From the NCBI GenBank assembly GCA_007844125.1, contig CM017563.1, positions 30,999,828 to 31,063,827 on the forward strand: 64,000 nucleotides of DNA, in the 5' to 3' direction. A program made the translations under genes and the position numbers. Below, one piece after another: positions 48,501 through 60,260 of this stretch. Within the stretch, counting starts at the first letter, position 1. The number at the start of each line of letters is the position of its first letter. The stretch is from Sinonovacula constricta. Lineage: Eukaryota; Mollusca; Bivalvia; Cardiida; Solecurtidae. The notes beneath the pieces were generated by a model, which saw nothing but the letters and a program-made list of their open reading frames with translations, was not told the origin of the DNA and ran no database searches.

Positions 48501-48889
48501 TAATTGTTGGACCAAATTGTCCCTATTTCATGAAGCAGCCAGTGATTAAAACCATGTCACCATGCTTTCATGTCAATATATTGCCTCCTCTCTTTGCCAC
48601 GATATCAAGGTAACATAACACATTACAACGAAAGCATAAATGCTAATTACATTTAATCATTTAATGTATAATGTATTAGAAACATAAGGCTCAAGTATAA
48701 ACATTTTACTTAAACACTCATTACTTAATGTAAATGTGGAAGAAATAATAAAGGTAATTAAGGCATAATATGCTAAATGTGTACACCTTTATATGCTATA
48801 TTGTGCAAGTGTATGTTTTACAGTCATTAACCTCTTTTATATTTGCCAAAATATTGTCTTCATTTTACTTATAAGTGCTACGACCAGCT
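48501..48889. other. C-specific non-coding stretch
   Basis: Part of about 650 bases (48220-48870) with no match in copy A. No gene seen. Confidence 0.5.
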
Positions 48890-49570
48890 TACGTTTTTAA
48901 CTGCAGTAGCTAAATAAACGATGCATTACTGGGAAGAATAGGTAAATAAGAATAGAATTACCACACATATTTAAATCTAAACTCTCTAGACAAATCGATG
49001 TCTTAGATGGATTTACGATACAACGCTAGGAAAAAGTAATGTCTCAAATTAAAAGATGTTGCCAGACAAATAATATGTCGTGCTTCAGTTGAATAAACAA
49101 TGCATTACCAGGAACAAGTAATATCTCGGAAAAATAAACGATTCAACACTAGGAAAACGTCCTGTTCAAGATTATTATATGATGCATCACGAGGAAGGCT
49201 TTATTGCTCGGGATGGAATGGGATGAGATTTGCCAGTTTTTGCCGATACTGTGCAGCGACATTTCTACCATTATAGCACAGGAGCACATATGAGGTGCCC
49301 AGGGACTGAACCCGGCCGGTCTGTTATACTGATACCGAAGAGTCAGGCGTAATGCTCTCCCCTTTAGCTCCGAGCGTTAGGAGGAAGCCACTACTACCGG
49401 CCGGGGTTTGAACCCACGACCTCCCCATTCGCAAACCGTCGTCATGTAACGGATGGATGGACAGTCTATAACTAGGAACAAGTCATGTCTTAAAGAAACA
49501 GATGTTGTATCACTAGGAACATGTTATAGATAAATAAACGACGCATAATAACTCATATTCCGGATAACCA
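48890..49570 (+). repeat. Degenerate minisatellite of about 41 bases, copy C
   Basis: Counterpart of 9060-9640, with units such as aataaacgatgcattac, tgggaaga and gtcttagatg. It is interrupted by the inverted SINE at 49225-49445. Confidence 0.7.
49225..49445 (-). mobile_element. tRNA-derived SINE, family 2 (inverted)
   Basis: Reverse complement of the element at 23478-23700: it holds the B box (complement of 49404-49413), tcggtatcagtataac, gaccggccgggttcagtcc and gtcgctgcacagtatcgg. The A box has degraded. It has landed inside the minisatellite, and copy A has none there, so it post-dates the A/C duplication. Confidence 0.85.
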
Positions 49571-52500
49571 ATACATACCAATCTGTCTAAAATTTTATGA
49601 CATTTTAAGGAAAGCTATGATAGTGTTGGCATCAACGACGGTCCGGCGTATCAACATTTTATCCTATCACTATGCCTGCAAGGGACCAAATGAAATTGGT
49701 TTTAACAGTTGTACATGTATTATTCTGGTTTGCATGGAAATACGAGAAACGCAAAGCCTAATTTAACAAAATATATTAAACTGATTTTTTAAAAGTATTG
49801 ATCAAGAACACAACAGCTAACACTAAATGTATATACTCATATATTTGTTAAACATATGTTAGAATTAAAATGGAAAAATGCAGGCATCGTCGAATTCGTA
49901 CTGCAAAATATTCAGGCCTAATAGTACCTTAAATATGTTGTCGTTGCCGACTCGACTGATACACTGTTTTCGCCACTTGTTGGTCATGCCAATCACTAAC
50001 TTATAATTCCCTATATATTATGTGTAAGCCTGTCATGAACAATCCATAATACAAACCGGCTAACGTTCAAAGTAATTTCAGAGAGAAAATGTTCAGATAA
50101 TGTTTACTTCAAATGTGTCATAACGCCGTCTATATCAGTTCATAACTACTTCTGGAAAAATATAAGGAAAAATACTTCTGAACACCGCATCGTTTTAAAA
50201 ACGGATTTTTAATCCACAGATAAATTAAATTATTTTTTGACTGACTTTAGTTGTTCTTGCTAGGTTATGTAAAGGTTTAACTTATACTAACACCACTCAT
50301 TAATGACAGTCGTTCCAAAATTTCAAGATAAAATCCGCTCCCAAGGAGTTGTAGGTTAATATTCGTCTGCTTTTCAAAATAAAAGTGAAATCCCTTTAGG
50401 GAATTTAGTCTATTAAAATCCGGAATGATATATAAGGACGACAATGATTTAATATTTATGTAGCAATACAAGGAACCTCCTCTACGGCACGGCAATAATT
50501 ATGTGCATTTTCTTTCTTTAGCTTATTATTTCTTGTGCGTATTATTTCAAATGCTTATTGTATTGTATCCATCTTTTCTGTCTTGATTTTTTTTCTCGTG
50601 CTATTCATTACTTTTGTTTCTAGTGTATACTCTTTCAATAACGGTTCTGCATTTATTCTTTGCACTTACATGTAATTGGTGCATTTTAGAACATCTAATT
50701 TTTGTATTTAACTTAATATATTTTATGACGGAAGTAATCGTCATTATTATTTAATCTCTTGATCCAAATAACTTTGAGTTAACTTGATTTTTGCTTTTTT
50801 TTAATAAAAAGTTATGCCGACATGCGTCTGTTTGGCATTAACTTGTAATAGCAAAATTTGTCTTTAAGCACATTCTTCCGTTCATAGCAGCCAAAAGCAA
50901 CAAGCTAACATGACTTCTTTTGTTAATTAGTTTTGTAGTGTGGCCTTAAAATCTTTTCAACATTTGACTTATTGGAAATAGGTAAATTCGTGGAAAAACA
51001 AATATTTAGAATCAGTATTAAATATGTCGATGGTTATGCGTTTCGAATGTATGAGAAATGTTTTAATCACAGACAAGCTGATGATAGGGGAAAGTCGTAT
51101 ACTTAAAATAAGACAACTATTACTGCCTAAATAGAGAAATAATGTAATATTAGAAGTCAGAAGAGACATAATATTATGCATACTGAAAAATGGATTCTTG
51201 TTATTGTTGCTTTCACATGTACCTATTTACATTACAGTTAATCGCAAATATAGTGTGACTGACCGTCACTGAATTATGCTAGCAAACGCCATATTTGCTA
51301 AACGGGTTTTCCAAAGCCGCCTAGATGTTATATTTCACCTGAAATAAATATATTTATTAGTAAGGGCAAAATAAAAATGCGGCAATCATAATGCCTTTCT
51401 ATTCGCGCTTGAATCATATATTTACACAGTTTATTATATAATACATTATGTATTGATTATTAAATTTATTTACGCAACAAATTTTAAGTATTAAAACGAC
51501 CAATGTTGTAAGTCTTGCCCCAAACGGGACACAATGCCTTTTTAAATTATAAACCCATCGGCAGACCTGAAGAACAAAAATCTCATAGCAGTATTATGTG
51601 GCTACACGAGAACCGTAGTCACTAAACAAAGTTGAATCAACGATTGAGTTGGTATAATGGATTTGCTCAGGTTATGCGACAAACTTAAGCCAAAGTAGTG
51701 AAGTATTGAAGAGGCCTCAAAGCAGTTCAAAATAGAAGACAATTTAAAACAATAAAGATTAACATCTCTTTGGAGATGACCTAAATATAAACAGTCATAA
51801 GCGCAACTTTCAACCACAAGTTGTTATTTAAGTTACCACAATGTCTTTTATATACCCAAGTATATAATCACATCTTAAATATACCACTAAATGTCAGTAT
51901 TTAAAACGCATAGTTACCAGTTAAAATTTATACAAGGGTTTCAATGATATCAATCAATGTTTCACGCTTCAATATTCTGTTCACAGGTTGTGGTAAATGC
52001 TTACAGTTTGTATTGTTTTTCAAGAAACTGCGTTTTAAGCATATTATCAAATGTTTTATTTTCAGCATACACTCTGAAAGGATTGTTTGAAAGGACTCCT
52101 ACTGTATCCACTAGGCATATTATTTAACTATATTGGAGGTTTACATCGGCATTTAACCGGCAAGTTAGTATACAACTTACAATTAGCTCAAGCCTTTTAT
52201 GCCTAGTTATGCATCAACAATGTGGCAGTTTAAGTGTACGAGCACTGTGTCAGTATATGACCCGGTTAGAACCAGCTTTTAAAATGAAGAAACAATAGGG
52301 CAAACTTTCAGTTTTAATTCATAACTTCCAAATCATTTATTATAGCTGTAAATTTAACATAATGAAACATTTAAAATAAGTAAGTTTAAGAGTATTCTAT
52401 GAACATTATAATCCAAAGATCGTTAATGTCATCTGGATTTCTAGGAGTAAAACCTAACTTATAACATTGTTTCGTGTGGAATATGTTTTATTGATTGACA

Positions 52501-52880
52501 TTTGTAAAGTGCTGTCACCTGAGCGTTGCATAAAATATTTACTTTTCTAGGTTAAGTTAAACAGGTGTTAAAATATACTATCATTTACTTGTTCATATAT
52601 AAGTATCATAGAAACTTGACACACTAATTATTATTTTTCTGCTCGTAAAGTATTTTACTATTATTAATTATAAATTTCGCAAAATTTCTAATCATTATGT
52701 ATCAGTTTTATGAAAGCAAACCATCTCAGGAGCCTGCCTACAATGTCGCCTTGATGAGGGTATTTTGTTGAGAAAAGACAAACTGACAGCTTATACTTGA
52801 TTTATTTCACAGCTCCTGGGAAATACAATTTATAAAAGACATTTGTAACATGTGTAAAGTTTGATGTGTTTGAGAGTTTC
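49571..52880. other. Non-coding stretch shared with copy A
   Basis: Bases 50110-50160 match 10640-10700, 50270-50505 match 10820-11050 and 52300-52410 match 12590-12700. No gene, RNA or further repeat recognised. Confidence 0.6.
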
Positions 52881-53034
52881 AAGGCGGTTAGTGCTGGGTT
52901 TGCTTTTTTGTTGTTGTTAAAAGAAACATCACAGATTTGTTCATTCTTTTACATTTGGCTTGCATGTAAATACCTTTGTCATGTGCTTTTTCAAATTTTG
53001 TAATATGTTGCAATTCTCATAAAAATTTGTCAAG
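52881..53034 (-). mobile_element. Element X, 5' half
   Basis: Minus strand from about 53034 down to 52881, ending at the accgcctt that precedes the X core. It keeps gcaacata, atttacatgcaagccaaatg and acaaatctgtgatg. The copy A flank (gtttgatg, gagacttc) passes this point without X. Confidence 0.6.
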
Positions 53035-53171
53035 TTTCCTTTTTCATGATTATAATAAGGTTATAATATAAAAAGGTTACCTGTTCCGTGTGGCGGTCGT
53101 ATGAATCTCCCCGTGCATGTCATTTAATTCATCCTATAAAGATTGTTACCTGTATTTTCCCTTGTTGGACT
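53035..53171. other. Spacer between two X fragments
   Basis: No feature seen. Confidence 0.4.
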
Positions 53172-53548
53172 TTTGGCTTTGGTTCCTAAATTCTATCTAT
53201 GAACATGATATACAACTATTTACACTTTTCTGATTATTTATGTTTTGATTAAAAATTATTTTATTTACAATCAACAATTTTGTGTAGTTCTTTTAATAGA
53301 AATAATTCTTTTTTCCTATTTTTTAATACTATGTGGACATTATTTTTCAGTTACGTCGCTACATTTTTTAACGTCATCACTAATCTAAGAAAACATCTGC
53401 GCCTAGACATTTTTTTCAAATAGATCAGGGTTTTTTTTTCATTGCTTGCATTTGAGAACCGATCCCCCAATAAGTGCGAGGTTGGAGTTCTGTAAAACTG
53501 GTTTGAGCTTACCATTCAGGGTGAATATTGCCGACCGGGTCGTTCCTG
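53172..53548 (-). mobile_element. Element X, core and 3' part
   Basis: Minus strand: the core remnant (ggaacgacc, ggtcggcaat) near 53548-53520, ccagttttacag, cctcgcactt, tgatctatttga, aataatgtccacatag, ttaaaagaactac and the end tttaggaacc near 53180. It follows the order of the long copies 6559-7052 and 34708-35210. Together with 52881-53034 the two halves lie in swapped order. Confidence 0.55.
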
Positions 53549-56500
53549 GCATAAATTCAAGGTCGCTTTGTATAATAAAATTCACGTGGCATATATGATA
53601 CACATAGTGAGTTTGCTTAAACTTGAAACATAATATATGAATATTATTGAAAACGCAAAACAAAACATGCATGTGCATATTTTTTTACATTACTCGACTT
53701 TAAGATAGTGTATTAACTCACTTATCAGGGTGTTATATTTGCCCATATGGTCTTTCTAAATGAAGTCTAAAAACGCATCCTCGCAAGGAAGCTTCTTTCA
53801 CCATAATATAGATCGCAGACAAAGTGCTTATTGACAGTCACGGAAAGTGTACTCCTGGGAAAACAGATGTTATTCCAGCGCATCATTGAGTATTAGCCTC
53901 TGCGTGTTTTCTAGCTTAAAAGTTGATGTGATGTAACACATATCTTGAACAATTTTCCGACGAAATAAGTCGTAAATACCGTACATGTAACCATTGAGCT
54001 CAAGAGTTGACTTCCTCCCTCACGAAGCTATGGACATTGAGGGCTGAGTGATATTCATTACAAGTTGTATATATGAAGATTATTTTAGGCAAAACATTTA
54101 AAAAATCAAAGTTAGTACCAAACAATTCCCTTATATCAAATAAACGTAACACTGTCTTTGGGTATTTGGATAGATTTGAGGGCATAGTAATAGTTAGGAC
54201 TATTTCTATAAAAGTAATCACATTCAATGGATTTTATTTTAGACTGATCTGGAATTTCCGCTTTGAGTTACAAAAATGCATTTTTCCGCTACAAAATTGT
54301 AGTTATATAATAGTGTTAACTTAAACAGTAGCTCTGATAATATAGTGTTTGTTGTAAACTGGTTCCAACCCTATCCTGCTGGTTGGTTCAAATAAATTAA
54401 TTAAGATGTGTTTTCATAATTGAATTATTTTTTACAGAAATAGCATTCGTGGTGCTTTCTGACAAATCTTGGACATCAAAACGAGACTTCATCTTGTTTA
54501 ATTTGCATATTCTATGATGTAGATGCTGGTTCAAAAGATCGGATACCACTTGTATGACTCTGATACAATAGAAAAAAGAACGGCAAGCGATCATCAACTT
54601 TTCATAAATGTTAAATTAAATCACTTGAACCTATCACCTCAACTTACTTGAACTCTTTAAAGTCCGCATCAATAAAAAGAAGTTACAAATCTTTTTTAAC
54701 ATACATTGACATTTTGCTTTACCAAATAAACCCCAGTGTCAGTTTGCAAGGTGATTGACTTGAAATACCTATAAAGGTAGAACCATGTCATGTTTTATTT
54801 AGACATTTTAATATTGATAGTTTAATTAATCTATTTCTACATCGGGAAATGAAACAGTGCCCTACCCATTTTATTGCAATAATTATTCAAGCTATTATTT
54901 CCGATATGTACGGCATAATAAAAAAAATAGTTTTTTGTAAGTACTTCGACGTGGCTGTTAAAAACGTTTCAATCAAGTGGAGTTCGTGATTAATTTTTCG
55001 ACCCAAGACAGAAATTTTCTTCTCGAAGAGGTTTTTTTCCGTAAACATATTACCAAAATTCTCTAAAAAACACAACATATTTCTAACGAAATCATTAAAA
55101 GAAGCAACTTAAGGTTAATGGAAAATACGTTTGTACACGTATTATGTGTTTGTTTACGTATGGAAATCTATATGTTTATAGAGTGGACATATTTTAACAT
55201 TCACATTTATTTGTATTTTATAGCTGTTTTAACAAGTACGTAATGTATTTGCGAAAAAACACCTATTTTAAACTGAAAACATTTAAAACTTAGCACTCTA
55301 TGATCAGTTATTCTTAATTCAGAAAATATTTTACACTAAACAATGATTGTAACTAGTCCTTAATATTTAACCTTTACATGATTGGTTTGTCATTTTCTTG
55401 CATAAAACTTTATAGAGAGAAGAAATAAATTGTTTATTTCATTTAGGTGTTAGTCAAGTCTTCGTTTAGATGACTTTTTTACTATTTTAATCACCCTAGA
55501 GTAGTTATATTATAAACATGAATTTTGGAGGCTTCTGGCTCTTGAAGTTACATATATTAAATATTCATTTTTGCTAGATTTCTATCAATTGCCTTCCCAA
55601 ACACGGTGTTTGTTTAATATTAGTTTTTTTCTCATTTTGCTTTAAATATATTAACTTATTGATTAGAGTGTTTTTGCAATCGGAAATATTTTAGCGGAAT
55701 ACATTTAATAATAAATAATGAATGCCTATAATTAAAGAAAGTTTTGTTAGTACTTTGGTTAAAAGTTCACTCAAAGGACTTGTGTTACCCGTAAGTTTGT
55801 TTTTTTCTTTTTGGCAAATATGATACGGTCTTGACTATTAAAGCACGTTAAGTAATTTGTCAATGGATCATACTGTTACTTTATCCTGGCATTAGGCCAA
55901 CCAGTTGTAGATCTACCCTTAGAATTGGCCGAGGGTAGATAGGGAAAGATATAACTAATGACTTTGCACTGCTGTTCCTCGAGTAAAATGTATAACAAGA
56001 TATTTGTAAAAATTCTTCTGTATTCAAAGTTAAAAACCTTAAATGGATCTTTTTAATAAAGAACTCTTTGAAATGTGCAAATATAAATATTTCAGACATA
56101 ATAACATACATCGGTTCTCTCGATGGCTTGGATTAAACGATTGTAAACATTAGATACATTTGAGGCTGATGACATCATTAGGACCGAACCAGAATAGCTG
56201 TTTAATCCGAAGCTATTGATACACTGCACCTTTGATTGTAGCAAAACATACTTGACATTTTATTTGCATCAGGGAAAGTCGTCTTAACTTATTTTCCAAA
56301 AATAAGTTGTTTTAGGCCTGAAACTATTGATAAATATTTCTCTGCTAGAGAAATCATTTTTTTTATTCCACTCTGAACAAAGAAAAATAATTAAATTATA
56401 TAAAAATGATACGAATATAAATACTTGTTTTTATTTCTTCTACATTGACATTCTGATAATGGTGTTTTGGAAACCATTAGTTGAGAATTGAATTCCCATC

Positions 56501-56924
56501 ATGTCTCCATTTTCGAACTGTTTAAATTTTTCGGTCATTGTTATTGTGTAGCAAGAGTAAAACTGGTTCTGTTTAAATTATTTTAAAGTTTTGTATTGTG
56601 TTAAAGTAGAAACCATTGTCGTGTTTTGTGATAGTTATTTTGATTAAGCCATTTATTAACAAGAGATGTTGTCTGAAAGTATTATAATTTACACAATTAC
56701 TTGTTCAGAACACTTGCTTGTGAAACGTATTTAATAAAAAAAACACTATAGCGTTTGATCAAAAGCAGCAAAATAATGCATGTATTATACATGAATATGT
56801 AGTGAAAATTTTAAACTGATTAAGGTCATTCTCTAATTGTTAATTGAACAACAGATTAATAGATCTTGACGGATATTTCTGCGCGTTGTATCGTAGAATT
56901 AGAAGATGTCATATAACTGAATTC
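53549..56924. other. Non-coding stretch shared with copy A
   Basis: Bases 53740-53930 match 13960-14150; 54455-54545 carry the empty site for the LINE at 14866-15884; 54925-55130 match 16560-16760. Overlapping frames at 54000-54227 and 54073-54324 lie on opposite strands of the same bases and neither is recognised. Confidence 0.55.
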
Positions 56925-57030
56925 CTGTTGTTGTTATGTCGTTGTTGTTTTGTGTATGTTTTTTGTTGTTGTTTTTTATTATTGGTTTGGTTTGTTGTTG
57001 AGTTGTTGTTGTTTTTGTTTTTGTTTTTCA
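56925..57030 (+). repeat. TTG-rich microsatellite stretch
   Basis: Interrupted TTG repeats. The plus-strand frame through it, rich in leucine, cysteine and phenylalanine, is low-complexity translation and not a gene. Confidence 0.75.
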
Positions 57031-57737
57031 AAACAGTAAGAATTTCATTATTCCTACCATTGCACCAATATTCCGAATAATAAGAGTCAGGCCATTGTTA
57101 TTTACTGAAGACATTCATGAATAAAGTAATTAGAAGTAGATTTTTTTTAAATACATGTTTACATTATAATCCGCATATAATTTCAGAGCGACCTTTTGTA
57201 TTAACTTTAAAATCAATATTTGTGTAATATCTCGCAGAAAAACATAATACTTCTGGTTTATGTCAAAGGCTAGACTTGCATATTATCAGGTGGATGAACC
57301 TTAGATTCACGTTTGTATTGTTACTTATATAATGCTGCTGGCTTTTTTAAATAAGAGGAGGCATTTTAACGAATGTTTTACTTTTTAAATATACGTGCCG
57401 ATAAAGGTCTATTTAATCTGAGTCATGAAATTGCTGCGCTAAAAATGCAAAAATACTTAGATCATGCATATTATGTGCAATTTTGGGCTTGTATGTTCTA
57501 TTTAAAACTTCTATTTTTACGTTGGATATTTCATCCTGCAACGCTACATACACTTGTTGACTTCCATTGTTTTACACCATTGCAAATGAAATCTCTAAGC
57601 AATAATGTATCTTTGCTTTGTTCTTTCTATCATATCGTTTCTTCTTTAGTTTAGAAGTGGAGAAAAATATTACTTTTATGTCGGTGTGTAATTTCTTGAA
57701 TGTATATGTGAATTATAAGTAAAGAAATAGGGCAAAC
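57031..57737. other. Non-coding stretch shared with copy A
   Basis: Bases 57290-57600 match 18370-18670. The 93-codon frame at 57373-57654 covers this block but is broken in copy A. Confidence 0.55.
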
Positions 57738-57912
57738 TTCTAGTAGCATTGCAACATATTCCAAGGCTTGAAAAGTCAGGAAAAAAAATAAAAATATAAG
57801 CCAATGTAAAAGTTAAAATAAATATGTGACGGGTCATAAAACGAAAAGAGCAAACTTAAAAGTTACCGCTTTTGGAACGGACAGTCGGCAAAAGGAACCA
57901 ACTGGGTGCTTT
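57738..57912 (+). mobile_element. Element X, copy ending at the core
   Basis: Has gcattgcaacatat, gaaaagtcagg, aagccaatgtaaaag, agagcaaac and the core gttaccgcttttggaacgg, ending after ctgggtgctt. One extra T in the core breaks the shared frame. Several X fragments stop at this same place. Confidence 0.55.
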
Positions 57913-58253
57913 CCTAATGACAATGATAAGACAAGAAAGCAGATATATTATTCAGAATGGTATTTAAGCAATAAAAATCTATTGAAGTATATTGCTTAAT
58001 GAATCTGAATGACGTTTGTCTTTCCATATATATATATACAGAGATGGTGGCATCAGCTATGTTCAGTTACACAACTTAATATATTTACACACGTATTAAT
58101 GACTTAAGAAATACCTTAGTTTCTTAGGTTATTCCGTGCTTAAGTATTCTATCTAACACGTTTCCTTTAAGATTATACACGCCAAACACATAGGATGCAG
58201 TAGTCTGAAACAATGGTGATGATGTTGGGATAAAAGCGACGAGAGACGTGAGA
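57913..58253. other. Non-coding stretch
   Basis: No gene seen; short TA run near 58028. Confidence 0.5.
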
Positions 58254-58440
58254 ATATTCTGATATATTACTAGAAGCTTAAACAATGTCACCGTTGTTTG
58301 AATTTTTAAAGTCATAATTTATGTAATATTGTATAATACGTAAGAAATATTCTCTGATATATTATTAGGAGCTAAAACAATGCCGACGTTGTTTGAATTT
58401 TTAAAGTCATCAATAACGTAATATTGTGTTGGTATTTCCA
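58254..58440 (+). repeat. Local tandem duplication of about 95 bases
   Basis: Two units, starting at about 58254 and 58348, share atattct, gatatattatta, acaatg and gttgtttgaatttttaaag. Copy A has a single unit near 19190-19260. Confidence 0.75.
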
Positions 58441-59754
58441 GATTGACGGAATATGGTAACTACAGTATCCATACAGAAGGCGTTTTGTTGATTTATTTGA
58501 TAGTCCCTTGGAGATATCTAATTAGCTTTAATAGCACATCCTTGATTAATGTAGTGACATTTATCATCTTCTGAAATTTGGAGAAAGTAATATCATTTTG
58601 ACACCATGCAAAAACTTTACATATTTCACTAAAGGTCGTCGTGTCTTAATTTAATGAGATGAATTATAAATACGATCTTTAATCAGTCCCTGCATTTATA
58701 GCTTTTAAAACAAGCCACAAATTAAACTATATAAACATTGAATGCTTGACACGACCGTTCTTCCAGACATATGCACGGTTATGCCGATTGCTAATTGTTT
58801 TAATTCAAATAATTAACCCTATCCCAATGTTTGGTTTAAACACATTTTATTATATCTAAAATATTTGAAATGGTAGTAGTGTCATTTTGAATTTGCAAGT
58901 GGTTATCATAATTCATGTCGCTACCTGTTAAGCCTCATCTAAGAAAATCATCAAACAATAACTTTGAATCTTATATCTTTTTTCTAAGATAAAATAAATG
59001 AATACGACTTCCTCATCAATCCGATTGCAACAGCATGCATTCGCCATAATGATGAATTGAGGCATTTTTAAAAAGTTGTGTCCAGAAACCACATAAATGT
59101 AACCATTGTGTAAAAACCTAAATTTCCTTTTATTTTGCTTGATTACCATCCAGTAAATAAGTTGTATAAGTTTTATTCATGTCTCGTATATGTCAAATCA
59201 TCTTTTTGTTTAACTAAGAAAATACAAATGTATTCAATACAAAATTGATATACTGGCTTTCTCACTAAATTCGGTCTGAACTCCACATAATGTACAAGCC
59301 CATGAATATTAAATTTAATAGTAACTCTCATTATTAATTGCCAAACCAGCAATCAATAGGTATAAGTATTAACGTGATTTAAGGTAAAAATTCAAACATT
59401 GTTATTTAGGTTTTAACGTGGAAATTCCCTATCAATTACTCATACTTTTAGATCCCATTTATTATGTCATTTTAAATCAAATATGGCTTTTATTATCTTT
59501 ATTTTATAAACATTATGATTGAAACATATTAAAATACCAGTTGACAACATTATTAGTATTACTTAATATGTTTAACGTCAGTTGTATTTTTTCAAGCCTT
59601 CATGCCATTGTTTTTAAATAGTAGAACTCCATGTTTTATCACAATAGGATGAAAATTAATTCAGAAGAAAGAGTTCATAATTTGCGCTCAAATTGACCCT
59701 ATTATTTAAATATTCGTAAGTTAGAGGCTCTTTATGCGAACCAGCTTTCATTGT
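58441..59754. other. Non-coding stretch; A match gives way to B match
   Basis: Bases up to about 58870 match A near 19260-19640; from 59160 the match is with B 32700 onward. No gene seen. Confidence 0.55.
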
Positions 59755-60260
59755 AACACAATACGCCCCTCATCATCTTCATCGTCATCATTATTATTTA
59801 CATCACCATCGGCAACAGCAGCGGTAGCAGCATTAGTAAATGGCACTTTACATTTAAGAAGATCTAAATATAGAAGTTTGTTGTTGCAGGATGTATACGG
59901 GTGTCCGATTTAACCAGTTTATTAACGTAAAGAAAGTTGGACAGACCGATATTTCTGGCAATATTCTTTAAGCATGCATTATTTTCGAATATATTTTGAA
60001 TATCCTTTGAACTAAATAATAGACCGCCAAGAGAATCGCAGCGTCCTCTGTGGTTAAAATACAATTTATTATTTTATTGTTTCGTAATATGTTAAGGATT
60101 GAATAATAATTCGGTGTGTTTCATCGTGGCATGAAACGCAGTTGCCTAACATCTCATTAACATCGAAGGTATTATACCGTTTTTCAAACATGAAAGTCTT
60201 CTTAACTACCAAAAGAAACCGAAATGTCTGTCGTGTAAACGTGTCATAAGCGGTAAAAAT
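59755..60260 (-). pseudogene. Decayed LINE C-terminal remnant, copy C
   Basis: On the minus strand an open stretch from 60260 to 60069 reads AYDTFTRQTFRFLLVV, then EKRYNTFDVNEMLGN, CVSCHDETHRIII and SLTYYETIK before a stop. A second frame from 60064 to 59864 reads DSLGGLLFSSKDIQN, then LKNIARNIGLSNFLYVNKLV. C-x-x-C-x-x-E-x-H followed by Y-Y-E-T resembles the zinc-binding tail of non-LTR elements, and the later part resembles their final helical end. A GAT/GTA-type low-complexity tail lies at 59765-59815. The assignment is tentative; a fragment of a host gene with a 3' splice site near 60052 (ttttaaccacag) is the alternative. Confidence 0.35.

Noticed and set aside
56844..57080. Leucine- and cysteine-rich frame resembling membrane segments
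   Set aside because: It is the translation of a TTG-rich simple repeat.
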